Source: Sphingomonas sp. YR710
Lineage (GTDB): Bacteria; Pseudomonadota; Alphaproteobacteria; Sphingomonadales; Sphingomonadaceae
Direction: 5' to 3'
NCBI RefSeq assembly: GCF_900101455.1
Contig: NZ_FMZJ01000002.1
Location: 1-64,000, forward strand
Length of the DNA stretch: 64,000 nucleotides
The notes under the pieces were generated by a model. That model was not told the origin of the DNA, searched no databases, and saw nothing but the letters and a program-made list of their open reading frames with translations. This document shows, one piece after another, positions 38,437-49,584 of the stretch (the stretch's first letter is position 1; every line of letters begins with the position of its first letter). Made by a program: the position numbers and the translations under genes.

Positions 38437-40913
38437 TCTCGTTGCGCCCCCTGTTCCGAGATCGGCAATGTGAAACGAAATACCGCGCCCTCACCCACCT
38501 TCGTATCGGCGGCAAGATATCCGCCATGCGCTTCTATGATGCGGCGGCTTATCGACAAGCCAAATCCCAGCCCCTCATCCTTGGTCGTTGCAAAAGGCTT
38601 AAACAACCGATCCAGGATCTCCGATGAGATGCCCGGTCCGCTATCTTTTACCTCGACCATTAGATTGCCCTCCGCGATCGAGGTCGAGATTATCATCTCC
38701 TTACGTGCCGAGCCACTGGACGTCATCGCATCCACGCCATTTCGGATCAAGTTGACGAGCACCTGCTGGATCTGGATGCGATCTCCGAGAACCATACGAT
38801 CCTCGTTTTCGAATACGTAGCTTACCCGTACACCCAGCGACGACACATTGAACAGCGCAAGCGCAGCGGCCTCACGAATCAGGTGGGCGATCGGCTCGGC
38901 GCGCATGTCCGTCTCGCCGCGCGCGATGAACGCCCTTAAACGCCGGATGATCTCACCGGCGCGCGAAGCCTGTTCGCGCGCGCTTCGCGTGGCATGCAAT
39001 ACCCGATCGGTTTCGCGCCCGCCTTCGATCATCAGTTCGGCGGCGCCGATGAAATTCACGATCGCGGCCAGTGGCTGGCTAAGTTCATGCGCCAGCGCCG
39101 CCGCCATCTCACCCATCATGCCCAGCCTCGACACCTGGGCGAGTTCGGTCTGGAGTTTGCGAAACTTCTCTTCGCTCTCGATGTGCGGGCGCATGTCGCG
39201 GCCAAAGATGACGTATCTGCGCTGCCCTTCGACGATGGCATCACCGATGACGAACGATATCGGGATCGACCCACCATCGGCCGCGCTCGCGACGACCGGA
39301 ATAGGCCACTTGGCTTCGCGGACGTTGCGAAACATCTGCTGTAAATCGCGACGATCCGGCCGACGATCCGACCCGCCGGCGCCGATCAGCACCCGCACGT
39401 TGCGGCCGACCATATCGGCCTCACTATAGCCGAACAAGCTTGCGGCCGTACTGCTGAATTCCCGGATGATACCGAATTCGTCGCACACCACCATAGCGTC
39501 GGGCACAGTCGCCAAAATCGCACGCATTTCGGCCTCACTGGCCCGCAGAGCGGCCTCGCGTTCGTAACGCTCGGTAATATCGAGATGCGTGCCGATCGCG
39601 CGCAGCGGGCGGCCATCCGCACCATAGATGATCCGGGCCCAGCTATCGGCCCGGCGCTGAACGCCATCGAGCCGGCGGAAATCGAACGAGAAATGAACCT
39701 TGTCGTCTTCACGGACGATCGCATCGCGCAACGCGACCTTCACCTGCTCGGCAATTTCCGGCACCATGTTCCACGACGTGCCGGATATGTCCGCAGCGTT
39801 ATTGTCCGCGTGCAGACCGAGGAAATTTTCGCCCCGCGTCGTCCAGATCGGCTCATCGGCCATCAGATCATATTCGTAGATGAAGATGCCTTGCGCCGCG
39901 ACCGCCGTCGCCAGCCGTGCCTCGCTGATCCGGATCGCTTCCTCATGCCGATAATGTTCGGTCACATCCTTGCACGCCACGATCGCGTTGACGGGCTGGC
40001 CGTCAGCATAGCCGATCTGCGCAGAGAAATGGATCAGGCGCACGTCGTGCGGCGACTGCCCGACGGCAACCGTGCGCTGAACCAACTGGCCGCCATTGGC
40101 AAATGCCGTTTCGAATTCGGATCTCAACGCATTCCGCTCATCCTCGCCCAGCATGAGCTCCATCCAGGCACCAACCTCTGCTTCGGTCCAGTGCGAGGCC
40201 CGTCCGACGAGGGCCTGGAGATTGAGATCCCAATCGACGCATCTGGCGACATGATCCCACTGGAAGATCGTCAGTCCCTGGCCATCGGCCGCCACCCGCA
40301 ACCTCCCTTCATTCGCGCGCAGAACCGATTCGGCGGCTCTTCGCGCGGTCACGTCAATAACGGTGACCACCGTCGAAGGGCGGTCCTGCGAACGCCCGAA
40401 CTGGCTGATCTGATTGTAGGTTATCAGCGGCCGGCCGTCGCGATGCCGTTCGGAATATTCACATTGCGAGACGAGGTTGCGCGGCGAAGTATCGCTATCC
40501 GCGTCCACCGGAACATCGGTAAGACGCGTTCGCAGCAATTCCCGACGGCATCTGCCGACCGCCAGTTCCGGCGGCCATCCGTACAATTCCTGGCAGCCGC
40601 GCGACCAATGCCGGATCACATCGTGCGAATCGATCACCATCACGGCGCCGAGGCCGACCGCATCGACCATAACATCGCGCTCGCGAAAGCGCGAAGACCG
40701 CATGCGAACGCGCCTGTCGACGATGATCGGCAGCACGATCAATTGGACGATGAAGAGGACCGCCACGATCGCCGCAACCAGAAGGGGCTGGAAGGAAACC
40801 GCAACCGCACGCGCCGAAGGGGATGCCAGCAGCACGGCAAGCGTGATGATCGCAATGACGAAACCCGTCACGGCGCAAAGCAGCACGGCTCGCGATCTCA
40901 GCGAGCCGCGCAT
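38430..40913 (-). CDS. FixL-like multi-PAS sensor histidine kinase
   Basis: The 827-residue kinase starts with two membrane segments (about 12-30 and 42-64), followed by four PAS regions (about 80-190, 205-320, 330-450, 460-590). The H-box AAALAHELSQPLAAIVNF has the phosphorylated His. N-box, G1 and G2 motifs (NLIRNGVDAM, DSGPGIS, GLGFGLSISRRIIEAHGG) follow. The kinase core is close to FixL of Bradyrhizobium as recalled. The PAS domain before it reads VLIGAGGSDRRPDRRDLQQMF where FixL has the haem-binding histidine, which is absent. It is paired with the FixJ-like gene. Confidence 0.9.
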   Translation of the reverse strand: MRGSLRSRAVLLCAVTGFVIAIITLAVLLASPSARAVAVSFQPLLVAAIVAVLFIVQLIVLPIIVDRRVRMRSSRFRERDVMVDAVGLGAVMVIDSHDVIRHWSRGCQELYGWPPELAVGRCRRELLRTRLTDVPVDADSDTSPRNLVSQCEYSERHRDGRPLITYNQISQFGRSQDRPSTVVTVIDVTARRAAESVLRANEGRLRVAADGQGLTIFQWDHVARCVDWDLNLQALVGRASHWTEAEVGAWMELMLGEDERNALRSEFETAFANGGQLVQRTVAVGQSPHDVRLIHFSAQIGYADGQPVNAIVACKDVTEHYRHEEAIRISEARLATAVAAQGIFIYEYDLMADEPIWTTRGENFLGLHADNNAADISGTSWNMVPEIAEQVKVALRDAIVREDDKVHFSFDFRRLDGVQRRADSWARIIYGADGRPLRAIGTHLDITERYEREAALRASEAEMRAILATVPDAMVVCDEFGIIREFSSTAASLFGYSEADMVGRNVRVLIGAGGSDRRPDRRDLQQMFRNVREAKWPIPVVASAADGGSIPISFVIGDAIVEGQRRYVIFGRDMRPHIESEEKFRKLQTELAQVSRLGMMGEMAAALAHELSQPLAAIVNFIGAAELMIEGGRETDRVLHATRSAREQASRAGEIIRRLRAFIARGETDMRAEPIAHLIREAAALALFNVSSLGVRVSYVFENEDRMVLGDRIQIQQVLVNLIRNGVDAMTSSGSARKEMIISTSIAEGNLMVEVKDSGPGISSEILDRLFKPFATTKDEGLGFGLSISRRIIEAHGGYLAADTKVGEGAVFRFTLPISEQGAQREC

Positions 40914-41054
40914 GACACTGAATGACGATCGACCCGTACCGCGCCCTTTCCGGATTCATCCCATCTTTTCAATCACGCTAACACGGCCGATGCCCGCGTG
41001 ACAGCACAAGGATAGGAAAATGCCGGTGACTTCGAGTGGCGATCTACAGGATAG

Positions 41055-41864
41055 TCAATGAACGAAGCGTGCCACGACCTCACGGTAGCTCCGGCTAACC
41101 TTCACCTGCGCGCCGGAATCGAGCACAAGGAAGCATTCGCCGTTGGTGTGCGGCTTGACCTGCTTTACCAGATCGAGGTTCACGATCGTTGAGCGATGAA
41201 CCCGCTGGAATCGGCGTGGATCTAGGCGCTTTTCGAGATCCTTCATCGTTTCGCGCAGGATCAGCGTATTGTCGCCGGTATAGATGCACATATAGTCGCC
41301 GGCGGCGTCAATCCGCTCGATCGTGTCGACATCGACCCGAAAGATCTGACCGCGATCCTTGATGTTGATCAGTTTTTCGAACCGGTTCGATGCCGGAGCA
41401 TCCTCGCTATCGGTGTTCGCGGCGAGAGTTTCGGCCGCTTCAGGTGCAACCTCGGCCAGCACTTCCTTCAGCCGCCCGGCTTCTTCGTGACCGCGCTTTT
41501 CCGCAAGCCTCTGGCGGACGCGATCCAATGTATCCGCAAGTCGCTGCTCATCGACAGGCTTCATCAGATAGTCCATCGCCTGCGCCTCAAATGCGCGAAT
41601 CGCATGATCCTGATAGGCGGTCACAAACACGAATAAGGGCGGCTCGACCTCCATGAGGCCCTGGATCACCGAAAATCCGTCGAAACCCGGCATCTGGATG
41701 TCGAGAAAGACGAGATCGGGCTTGTCGGTCTTGATCGCGCGGATGGCTTCCCGGCCGTTGAGGCAGGTTTCGATGATTTCTACATCCTCATATGCGGCGA
41801 GCCTGAGCTGCAGGCCCTGAATGGCCAACGGCTCGTCATCTACGAGAATGGTTCTAATCGTCAT
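41055..41864 (-). CDS. LytTR-family response regulator
   Basis: The 269-residue regulator has a receiver domain (VDDEPLAIQGL; phosphoacceptor in LVFLDIQMPGFDG; KP in LMKPVDEQRL). A C-terminal LytTR DNA-binding domain (about 165-265, RFQRVHRSTIVNLDLV) follows. Its ATG overlaps the kinase stop at 41861 in ATGA. LytTR regulators bind short direct repeats, usually upstream of the regulated operon. The gene lies directly downstream of the kinase, next to dctA. Confidence 0.92.
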   Translation of the reverse strand: MTIRTILVDDEPLAIQGLQLRLAAYEDVEIIETCLNGREAIRAIKTDKPDLVFLDIQMPGFDGFSVIQGLMEVEPPLFVFVTAYQDHAIRAFEAQAMDYLMKPVDEQRLADTLDRVRQRLAEKRGHEEAGRLKEVLAEVAPEAAETLAANTDSEDAPASNRFEKLINIKDRGQIFRVDVDTIERIDAAGDYMCIYTGDNTLILRETMKDLEKRLDPRRFQRVHRSTIVNLDLVKQVKPHTNGECFLVLDSGAQVKVSRSYREVVARFVH

Positions 41865-42967
41865 GCAACTTCCTTGGGCTGTTCGGTCTGGAAGGGAATT
41901 TCGATCATAACGCCGAAACCCTCGTCCCGCTCGGTTTGGACCTCAAATCGCTGGTCCGCGCCATAGGCCTGCGCCAGCCTGTCGCGAATATTCGCCAGAC
42001 CGACGCCAGTGGAGTAGGTGGGACGCACAGGACCATCGTTCAACCCCGGCCCCGTATCCGTCACCGTGATAAGCACGCGCCGATCACCATCGACCCCGAT
42101 AAGCCGTGCCTCGACCGAGATATCCGCCCCCTCTTCAAGCGGCGTCACCGCATATTTGATCGCATTTTCCACCAACGGCTGCAGCAGCAATGACGGCAAC
42201 CGTGCCGATGCGGCCGCCGGATCGATATCGAAATGGGCGCGCAGCCGATCTTCGAACCGCATCTTCTCGATATCGAGATAAAGTTTGAGCGTTTCCACCT
42301 CCTGCGCCAGCGAGACATAGCCGCTCGGCTCATTCGCCAGCGTGTAACGAAGAAAGGAGGACAGCCGCGACAACATCGCATTCGCACGCTGGGTTTCCTT
42401 CAGCAGCACCAGCGTTGAAATCGAATTGAGCGTGTTGAACAGGAAATGCGGATTGAGCTGGTAGCGCAGCATCGCGAGTTGCGCCGAGGAGGCCTGGCTC
42501 TCGAGCCGCTCGACCCTGCTGCTCTGCTCCTCGAGCAGCAGGAAGAAGTTGATGCCATAATAAAGCGCGGACCAGGCCGCCAGCAGCGAGAAATCGAGGA
42601 GGATCGCGCCGAAGAACTCGATGCCTTCGGGCATCTTGCGCGGCTGGTAAAAGGTGGCGTGCGCCCAGGTTTCGATCGATGAAAAGCAGGCCGCCGCCAG
42701 CACCAGGATGACAATCGAAACGCCCCAGGTGATGATCGGCTGCTGCCGGATCAGCCGCCGATAGGCCGATGCCATCAGCAATGTCAGCGAATAGCCGGTC
42801 GCCGTCGTCAGCGCGGTCGGCACGACGAACAGCAGCCCCATTGCATTAGCGAGGCCGCCCAGCGTTCGCAGTACGAAATAACCGCTCCAGCCCGCCGACT
42901 GGAGAATCCAGAATGCGCGATTCTTGTCTTCGAAAAAGGGCTCCGAGCGGAGCTTGAAAACGCTCAT
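41861..42967 (-). CDS. LytS-type sensor histidine kinase (His_kinase family)
   Basis: The 368-residue kinase has about four hydrophobic segments in its first 140 residues. A His_kinase module follows (LNPHFLFNTLNSISTLVLL, with the phosphoacceptor His) and then an HATPase_c domain (PLVENAIKYAV, TDTGPGLN, GVGLANIRDRL). It lacks extracellular binding domains of obvious type, so the signal is unknown. It is separated from dctA by 44 nt on the same strand. Confidence 0.91.
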   Translation of the reverse strand: MSVFKLRSEPFFEDKNRAFWILQSAGWSGYFVLRTLGGLANAMGLLFVVPTALTTATGYSLTLLMASAYRRLIRQQPIITWGVSIVILVLAAACFSSIETWAHATFYQPRKMPEGIEFFGAILLDFSLLAAWSALYYGINFFLLLEEQSSRVERLESQASSAQLAMLRYQLNPHFLFNTLNSISTLVLLKETQRANAMLSRLSSFLRYTLANEPSGYVSLAQEVETLKLYLDIEKMRFEDRLRAHFDIDPAAASARLPSLLLQPLVENAIKYAVTPLEEGADISVEARLIGVDGDRRVLITVTDTGPGLNDGPVRPTYSTGVGLANIRDRLAQAYGADQRFEVQTERDEGFGVMIEIPFQTEQPKEVA

Positions 42968-43011
42968 GGGATCAGCCTAGCCGAAAGCGAAGGATCGATG
43001 AAGCCTGCGCA

Positions 43012-44295
43012 CTATCGGCCACCGAGCGCCGCCCGTAGCCGAACGCGATCGAGCGCGCCTTCCCAGCGCGAAATCACCACCGTTGCCACGGCATTGCCAA
43101 TGAAATTGGTGAGAGACCGGCACTCGGACATGAAGCGATCGATACCCAGGATCAGCGCCATACCGGCCACCGGCACGCTGGGGACGATCGACAGGGTCGC
43201 CGCCAGAGTGATGAACCCGGCGCCGGTAACCCCCGCGGCCCCCTTCGAACTGATCATGGCGACAAGCAGCAGGCTGATCTGCTGCCCGATCGACAGAGAT
43301 ACGTCGCATGCCTGCGCGATAAACAACGCCGCCAGCGTCATATAGATATTGGTGCCGTCGAGATTGAATGAGTAACCCGTTGGTACGACCAGCCCGACGA
43401 CAGATTTGTCGCAGCCGGCATTCTCCATCTTGGCGATCAGGTTCGGAAGTGCCGATTCAGACGATGATGTGCCGAGCACCAGCAGCAACTCATCCTTGAG
43501 ATAGGCGATCAGCCGCAGGATCGAGAAGCCCGAGGCCGCGCCGACCGCCCCCAGGATGATCAGCACGAACGCCAGCGACGTCAGATAGAAACACGCCATC
43601 AATCCCGCGAGATTTGCGAGCGTTCCCACGCCGAACTTGCCGATCGTGAACGCCATGGCCCCGAAAGCACCGATCGGCGCCGCCCGCATCAATATGCCGA
43701 CCAGCCGGAAGACCACCGCCGTCAGCCGCTCGAGCAGGTCGGTCACCGGCCGCGCCCGATCGCCGCTGAGCGACAGCGCAATGCCGAACAGGATCGCCAC
43801 GAACAGCACCTGCAGGATCTCTCCTTCGGCCAGCGCGGACACGAGCGTCGACGGAATGATGTTGGTCAGGAAGGCCGTGATCGTCTGATCATGGGCCTTG
43901 GCCGCATATTCGGTGATGTGCGAGACATCGAGCGCGGCCGGCGCGATGTGCATCCCGGCCCCCGGTTGCACGACATTGGCAACGACCAGGCCGATGATCA
44001 GCGCCAATGTCGACAATGTCAGGAAATAAGCGAAGGTCTTGATCGCGACCCGCCCGAGATCGCCAAGTTCCCGCAGCCCGGCGATCCCCGTCACCACAGT
44101 GAGGAAGATCACCGGCGCGATCACCATTTTCACCAGCTTGATGAAGGCGTCGCCAAGCGGCTTGAGCTGCGCGGCAAAGGCCGGTTCGAAATAGCCGAGC
44201 ACAATGCCCAGCCCGATCGCCAGCAACACTTGCGCGTAGAGCGATCGCCAGAAGGGCGGCCGCTCTGCCGGGGCTCCCTCATTCTCGACCATCAT
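43012..44295 (-). CDS. dctA: Dicarboxylate/sodium or proton symporter, DctA family
   Basis: The 427-residue membrane protein imports C4-dicarboxylates. Substrate-site motifs are [13 protein letters not shown] (serine-rich HP1-type loop), [21 protein letters not shown] (quoted as recognition of the family motif), and [20 protein letters not shown]. About eight membrane segments are visible. GltP or other DAACS members remain possible, but the motifs favour DctA. It stands between the LytSR-like pair and the TonB-dependent receptor, all on one strand. Confidence 0.9.
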   Translation of the reverse strand: MMVENEGAPAERPPFWRSLYAQVLLAIGLGIVLGYFEPAFAAQLKPLGDAFIKLVKMVIAPVIFLTVVTGIAGLRELGDLGRVAIKTFAYFLTLSTLALIIGLVVANVVQPGAGMHIAPAALDVSHITEYAAKAHDQTITAFLTNIIPSTLVSALAEGEILQVLFVAILFGIALSLSGDRARPVTDLLERLTAVVFRLVGILMRAAPIGAFGAMAFTIGKFGVGTLANLAGLMACFYLTSLAFVLIILGAVGAASGFSILRLIAYLKDELLLVLGTSSSESALPNLIAKMENAGCDKSVVGLVVPTGYSFNLDGTNIYMTLAALFIAQACDVSLSIGQQISLLLVAMISSKGAAGVTGAGFITLAATLSIVPSVPVAGMALILGIDRFMSECRSLTNFIGNAVATVVISRWEGALDRVRLRAALGGR

Positions 44296-44383
44296 CGCCG
44301 TCTCTCCCCACCATCCATGCAGGCTGCCTCGATCTTCACCCGCCAGGGCGAGGATAAGGGCGGACGATGCGTTCGCGAGCCGC

Positions 44384-46414
44384 TCAGCGCAAGGCGTAGC
44401 GTAACCCGATCGTCAAACTGCGCGGGGTGGCCCTTTCGACGACATTGTCGGCCGAAATACCGGCATCGACCTGGATATTGCCGAGATTTTCGCCGCGCAG
44501 TTCGATAGAGAAGCCCTGGCCGACCGGCACCACCGCGACGGCATCGATGGTCAGCGCATTGCGCAACGCGCGGAGATTCTGATCGTCCTCATATTGCCGG
44601 GCGACATAACGCACTGTCGTGCCGAGCCGGAACAGGCCGGGCCGGTTCCATTCGGCCGAAGCACTTGCCTGATCGCGTGGCGTCTGCGCAGGCCGCAATC
44701 CGTTCAGAGCGCTCGCCGTACCTGATGCGCGTACATAGGCATCGGCATGCGCGTAGCTCAGATCGAACCGCCATTCGCCAAGCCAGGCGCCGGCATCGAC
44801 CTCGACCCCGCGGCTGCGGATGGCATCGATATTCTGGCGCATTTTTGTATTGGCTATCTTTGGATCGCTGACATTCGTGATCGCATCGTCAAGCCTGTTC
44901 CAGAACAAGGTGAAACCCAGATGCCACCCCGGCAGCGGCCTATAGTCGCCGCCCAGATCGACGCCCTTTACCCGCTCCGGATTCAACATCGGATTGGCAA
45001 GCGTACTGTCCGAACCGACCCGGAAGGGACGGTACAACTCGTTTAACGTCGGCAGGCGCCATCCCGTATAGGCTGCGCCCCGCAGCGTGATCGTACCGGC
45101 AGGCCTCCATGCGAAGCCGATCCGCGCGGTCGTCTCGCGACCGCTGCGATCCGGAAAATCCTGACTTCTTGCACTCAGCAGGCCCGTTTTCCGGTCCACT
45201 TCCTGCAAAAAGCCACGATCGAGCGACCAGCGATCAATACGGGCTCCTGCTGTTAGAGTCAGTGTCTCGACCGGAACGAGGCTGAGATCCGCGAATCCGC
45301 CATAGATCGTCTGCTGGCCGCCTGCCTTACGGACCGTCCCGTTTCCGCTGAATGCCAGCTCCTCGGTGCGGCCGTCGACGTGTCGCGCGTCCGCACCGAT
45401 CCTCAGGGTGATTTTCTGCCCCAACGGCGGGCGGACCTCGACCCGACCGCCTGTTCCCGTCGCCGGCACATTATATTGATCGAGCGATTCGGTCGCGATC
45501 GTGCGCGCGGCGTTGGCGCTGGCAAAGCCGCTCGAGAACTGACGGATCTGCAGCCATCCGGTCGCCTCCCATCCCCAGCGGCCATGACCGACCAGCCTCA
45601 GGCTCGAATCCACGCTGCGGTTGCTGTTCCCGGTGAACGGAAGCCCGCGATTGCGGCGATCGAGCAGGAACAGACCGTTGGCCTGCAATTCGGTGTCGGC
45701 CGCGACGGGCACGACCGCGCGGGCCGCACCATGGGCCTGCTCGTATCGGGCCGGCTCGTCGATCGGGCCGCGCTGGCTGGCCACGATCGGCACGAAGCCG
45801 TCGCCGCGCGCATAGCCCGCCGACAGCATCGCAAATCCGCCACCCAATCGTGCCGACAGCAGCCCGTCAGCGTCGACAGCATTGCGGCTGCCATAGCTGA
45901 CACCGGCGGTCAAAGGCCCGGCATCATCGGGGCCGATGCTCGACATCTCGATGGTCCCACCCAACGCGCCGGCGCCATAGACGCCACTGCCGCCGCCGCG
46001 GGTGACGCGGATATGGCCGATGCGCGCCGGATCGAGCGCCGCCCAGTTCACCCAACCGCCGAACGGATCGGCCATCGACACGCCGTCGAGCAGGATCAGC
46101 GCACGGCTCGATGCATTGCCGCCGAGCCCGCGCAGCGTGGCGCCCTGACTCGTCGGGTGGGCCGATCGCGCATCGGACCTGCGAAACTGCTGAAAGCCGG
46201 CGGCGTCGCGCAGGACATCTTCCATTCGGCCGCTGGCCGCCATGGTCAGGCGATCGCGATCTATCGCTATCAGATCAAATGCGGCATCGCCCGCTGTCCC
46301 GCCCAGGCCACGTCCGGTGACGACGATATCGCCTTCACCGGCATATGCCGCAACCGATCCGCTTGCGAGCAGTGGCGCCAGAAGAAGGAATCGTCGAGAT
46401 CGCACTATCACCAC
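44384..46414 (-). CDS. TonB-dependent outer-membrane receptor
   Basis: The 676-residue receptor has a signal peptide (about 1-25). A plug domain (about 30-145) shows GDIVVTGRG, a [12 protein letters not shown] segment and [19 protein letters not shown], and a C-terminal beta-barrel with many short aromatic strands follows. The start is GTG at 46414. The last residues are RYALR, without the usual terminal Phe. The ligand cannot be told; a siderophore, cobalamin or oligosaccharide receptor is possible. No cobalamin riboswitch is seen in the 76-nt leader. dctA follows 88 nt downstream. Confidence 0.88.
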   Translation of the reverse strand: MVIVRSRRFLLLAPLLASGSVAAYAGEGDIVVTGRGLGGTAGDAAFDLIAIDRDRLTMAASGRMEDVLRDAAGFQQFRRSDARSAHPTSQGATLRGLGGNASSRALILLDGVSMADPFGGWVNWAALDPARIGHIRVTRGGGSGVYGAGALGGTIEMSSIGPDDAGPLTAGVSYGSRNAVDADGLLSARLGGGFAMLSAGYARGDGFVPIVASQRGPIDEPARYEQAHGAARAVVPVAADTELQANGLFLLDRRNRGLPFTGNSNRSVDSSLRLVGHGRWGWEATGWLQIRQFSSGFASANAARTIATESLDQYNVPATGTGGRVEVRPPLGQKITLRIGADARHVDGRTEELAFSGNGTVRKAGGQQTIYGGFADLSLVPVETLTLTAGARIDRWSLDRGFLQEVDRKTGLLSARSQDFPDRSGRETTARIGFAWRPAGTITLRGAAYTGWRLPTLNELYRPFRVGSDSTLANPMLNPERVKGVDLGGDYRPLPGWHLGFTLFWNRLDDAITNVSDPKIANTKMRQNIDAIRSRGVEVDAGAWLGEWRFDLSYAHADAYVRASGTASALNGLRPAQTPRDQASASAEWNRPGLFRLGTTVRYVARQYEDDQNLRALRNALTIDAVAVVPVGQGFSIELRGENLGNIQVDAGISADNVVERATPRSLTIGLRYALR

Positions 46415-46490
46415 CCGGCCCGGATCACTTTGGCGCCGATGGGCTTAGCCCGGCGATCGCGTCAATGATAAAGCGCCGACATATGGGGAT

Positions 46491-48533
46491 TCAGGCGACT
46501 CTCGCCACGAAATGATCGACGTCGCCCTTCAGTCGATCGGCCTCGGTTGTCACGTCATTGGCCACCATGCGCATCGTTTCCGCGCTTTCATAAGCCTGGC
46601 TTGCTGCCGTCGCCATGACCGCAACCGCGTCCGACGTCGCACTCGTCGCCGAAGCCGCCGATGCCGCGCTCGCGGCAATTTCGGTAGCGGCAATGCTCTG
46701 CTGCTGCACCGCCTTCGCCACGGCGACGGCGTGCCCCGCCACCTTGTCGATGTGCGTTCCGATATCGTGAATCGAGGCAATCGTCAGTTCGGCTTCGGTC
46801 CGGATCTGCTTTATATGATCCTCCACCTCGCGGGTTGCCGACGCGGCGCGTCCGGCAAGTGCCTTCACCTCGCTCGCCACAACGGCGAACCCGGCGCCGG
46901 CATCCCCTGCCCGCGCGGCTTCGATCGATGCATTAAGCGCGAGCAGCCGCGTCTGCGATGCGATCCTCGCGATAAGTTCGATCACCTCCCCGATCCGCGA
47001 CGAGGCAGCGTCAAGACCTTCGATACGGCTCTGCGCACCGCTTACCGAGCACATCGTGTGATCGACGCTGACACTGACGTCTTCCATCAGCAGACGAATT
47101 TGCCGATTGGCCCTTGCCAGCTGATCGATCGCGGTTGCCACGATTGTGACACCATCGAACGCGCTCCGGGTGGAACGCTCGGCAGCGACCGCTTCGGCTC
47201 GCGCGGCAGCCGCATTGCTCGACATCGCATCGGCCTCATAGCCCAGTGCATTGGCACGCGACAGCAGACCATTCAGAATCTGGCCGATTGTCTGCTCAAG
47301 ATCGCACACCAATGCATTGCGCGCACGACGTTCATCAGCCGCGGCCCGACGCCGCTGCAGCTCTGCTTCGGCCTCAAGCGCGGCGTTGCGCAAGCTGATC
47401 TGCTTCACTGTGCCCTCGAGCCGCTCGCCGGCCTTCTGCAATTCGGAGGAGAGTGCCGCGCGTTCGATTAGGCTCTGCTGGAAGAACTCGATTCCCGCGG
47501 CGATCTCACCCAGTTCGTTCGACAAACCCACATATGGGATCGCCGAGTCGACGTCACCGGCCGCCATATCGCGCATCCGGCTGGTCACCTTGGCAACGGC
47601 TCGCTCGATCAGACGCGTTGCGTACCAGCCGAGCGCCGCCGCGAGCAACGTGGTGCCAGATACGATCACCATCAGCACATAGAGGCGGTCCTTCGCTTCG
47701 CTTTCCTGCTCACGGATTAGGGTGCCGAATGTCGCCAGACTGACCGCCTGCACGTCGAGAACCAGCATACGCGTACGGGCCACATCCCGACTCGCCTTGT
47801 CAGCCATTGCCGCGCACCCGACGATTCCGCCGCAGACAGCCTCCAGCCGCTCGACATCCTTGAGAACGATCGAAAGCGCCCTTCCCATGTTTGCCGCCGG
47901 CTTTGCGAGGCTCAGGCTGATACGATCATCCTTCCGTGCCAGACCCGCGGCAGATGCCTGCGAGAAACTTGCCTCCATCGCCAGCCGCTGCGACTCTATC
48001 ACGCCTCGGATCAAGGTAAGTTGACGCTGGTCCTTGGCGTCGCTCCTGCCGATACGGAATCGGTCAATGAGATCGTCCAGCGATGCAAGATCTTCCGCAA
48101 GCGGGGGCGCCTTCATTATGCCGATCGCCACCAGGTAGAACGTATCGAGCCTTCCATCGAGGACCAGCCCCGACCGGTTGCCGATCTCGGCGATCAGATC
48201 GGCCGCAGCCTGCGTAAACGCAGGCGCGTCGCCCGTCACCTGCAGCCAGGCATTTCGAAGCGAGCGCGTAGAGAACCCCTGGTCCAGCACGTCCGTCTTG
48301 GCGCGGAAGGCCGCAATCAGGGCGGGATCGGGGAGTGCACCTTGCGCTTCACGACGCATCACCGGCAGCATCGCCAATACATAGTCGCCGCCGACCCGCT
48401 CCTGCCCGGCAATGATGATATCCCGTCGGGCATGGTGAACCACCATCCCGGTGATTGTGAGCACAGGAACGATGAATGTAGCGCACAACAGAAGCAGCAT
48501 ATGCTTCAGGCTTAAGCGTGCGACATATCCCAT
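46491..48533 (-). CDS. Methyl-accepting chemotaxis protein
   Basis: The 680-residue transducer has a membrane segment near the N-terminus (about 10-32). A roughly 270-residue periplasmic region, a second membrane segment (about 285-305), a HAMP region and a cytoplasmic signalling domain follow. The hairpin tip is recognisable in [20 protein letters not shown] and [13 protein letters not shown]. The helical Ala/Ser-rich repeat at the C-terminus is normal. The sensory region is unlike common PAS or Cache types by eye. The transcriptional partners are unknown. Confidence 0.91.
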   Translation of the reverse strand: MGYVARLSLKHMLLLLCATFIVPVLTITGMVVHHARRDIIIAGQERVGGDYVLAMLPVMRREAQGALPDPALIAAFRAKTDVLDQGFSTRSLRNAWLQVTGDAPAFTQAAADLIAEIGNRSGLVLDGRLDTFYLVAIGIMKAPPLAEDLASLDDLIDRFRIGRSDAKDQRQLTLIRGVIESQRLAMEASFSQASAAGLARKDDRISLSLAKPAANMGRALSIVLKDVERLEAVCGGIVGCAAMADKASRDVARTRMLVLDVQAVSLATFGTLIREQESEAKDRLYVLMVIVSGTTLLAAALGWYATRLIERAVAKVTSRMRDMAAGDVDSAIPYVGLSNELGEIAAGIEFFQQSLIERAALSSELQKAGERLEGTVKQISLRNAALEAEAELQRRRAAADERRARNALVCDLEQTIGQILNGLLSRANALGYEADAMSSNAAAARAEAVAAERSTRSAFDGVTIVATAIDQLARANRQIRLLMEDVSVSVDHTMCSVSGAQSRIEGLDAASSRIGEVIELIARIASQTRLLALNASIEAARAGDAGAGFAVVASEVKALAGRAASATREVEDHIKQIRTEAELTIASIHDIGTHIDKVAGHAVAVAKAVQQQSIAATEIAASAASAASATSATSDAVAVMATAASQAYESAETMRMVANDVTTEADRLKGDVDHFVARVA

Positions 48534-48620
48534 CCTAAAGCTGCCCTATTGACCTTAATTTACAGCCAATGGACCAAAAGGGTTAATGTTGCTTAAATGA
48601 TAGCGCTGGCTGGGGATGCG

Positions 48621-49409
48621 TCAGGCCGCAGCGACAAACCGTTCGGCGTATCGCGCAGCAATGCGCGCAACCGGCATCAGCATGAAGACATCGATGCTGT
48701 TGAAGTCGCCATCGACGAAGGCGCCCTCACCGACCTGCGCACCGACGCGCAAATAGGCCTTGATCAATGGTGGCAGCTGCCGCTGTGCGAGACGGGCATC
48801 ATATCCGCCGATTGGCACGCGCGCCATGTCGACACGATGGGCGCCGATGGCGCGCGCGCGCAGCTCCACTGGCGCCAGATGATCATGCGCCAGCAATGAA
48901 AGACCCGCCGCGTGCGCCTCGGGGTCGGTTCCGTGGAAGCTCGCACATCCGAACATGAAGCCGATCCGGTGCCGGCGCAGATAATCTGCGATACCGCGCC
49001 AGAGCATCTGGATCGTGCCGGCATCGCGATAAGCCGGATCGACGCAAGACCGACCGAGTTCGAGCAGTTCCATCCGCTCGCGCCGCGCATGCGCGATGAT
49101 CGGATCCAGATCGAACTCATCGGCTGAGTAAAAGCCGAAATGCCGTTCGGCGACGCCTTGCCGAAGCAGGCGATAGGTACCGACCACGGGGCTGCCGCGC
49201 GCCGCCAGATCCTCGACCAGCAGATGGTCGCAATATGCATCGTATCGATCGATATCGAGGCCGGCCTGCTCGCTGTGCAGCGACGCTCCCATCGCTTCGC
49301 AGAAGATGCGATAGCGTAGCCGCTGCGCAGCGGCGATATCCCGCGCATCCTGCGCCAGGCGAACCGTCAGCATGCGCTCGCGCGGCAATTGTTCCAGTTC
49401 GATCATCAT
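48621..49409 (-). CDS. OlsB-like N-acyltransferase (GNAT superfamily)
   Basis: The 262-residue protein has the pattern of ornithine-lipid OlsB / N-acyl amino acid synthase. RLRYRIFCEAMG, YDAYCDHLLVED, VGTYRLL, ELGRSCVDPAYRD and GFMFGCASFHGTDP are visible. Such enzymes transfer a 3-hydroxyacyl group from ACP to ornithine or another amino acid. The usual second enzyme OlsA is not adjacent, so the product may be lyso-type or another lipid. It is divergent from zwf across a 175-nt gap. Confidence 0.83.
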   Translation of the reverse strand: MMIELEQLPRERMLTVRLAQDARDIAAAQRLRYRIFCEAMGASLHSEQAGLDIDRYDAYCDHLLVEDLAARGSPVVGTYRLLRQGVAERHFGFYSADEFDLDPIIAHARRERMELLELGRSCVDPAYRDAGTIQMLWRGIADYLRRHRIGFMFGCASFHGTDPEAHAAGLSLLAHDHLAPVELRARAIGAHRVDMARVPIGGYDARLAQRQLPPLIKAYLRVGAQVGEGAFVDGDFNSIDVFMLMPVARIAARYAERFVAAA

Positions 49410-49584
49410 CGGGCCCCCGAAACAATATCGATCGGATCCCGATAGGAAGTTTATGCTACGCCACGGCTACCGCAATGCGACGCTTTTGCTAAAAGACCGA
49501 TAGATTTCGCCGCAATCGGGGAATCCGACATCGGTACGTCACGCGCGAAGCGGATGATCGGTGCCGAACGAAAAGGGGAAATGA

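Noticed and set aside
46415-46490. Cobalamin riboswitch or Fur box ahead of the TonB-dependent receptor
   Set aside because: The leader is 76 nt, too short for a cobalamin riboswitch, and no iron-box-like inverted repeat was found.
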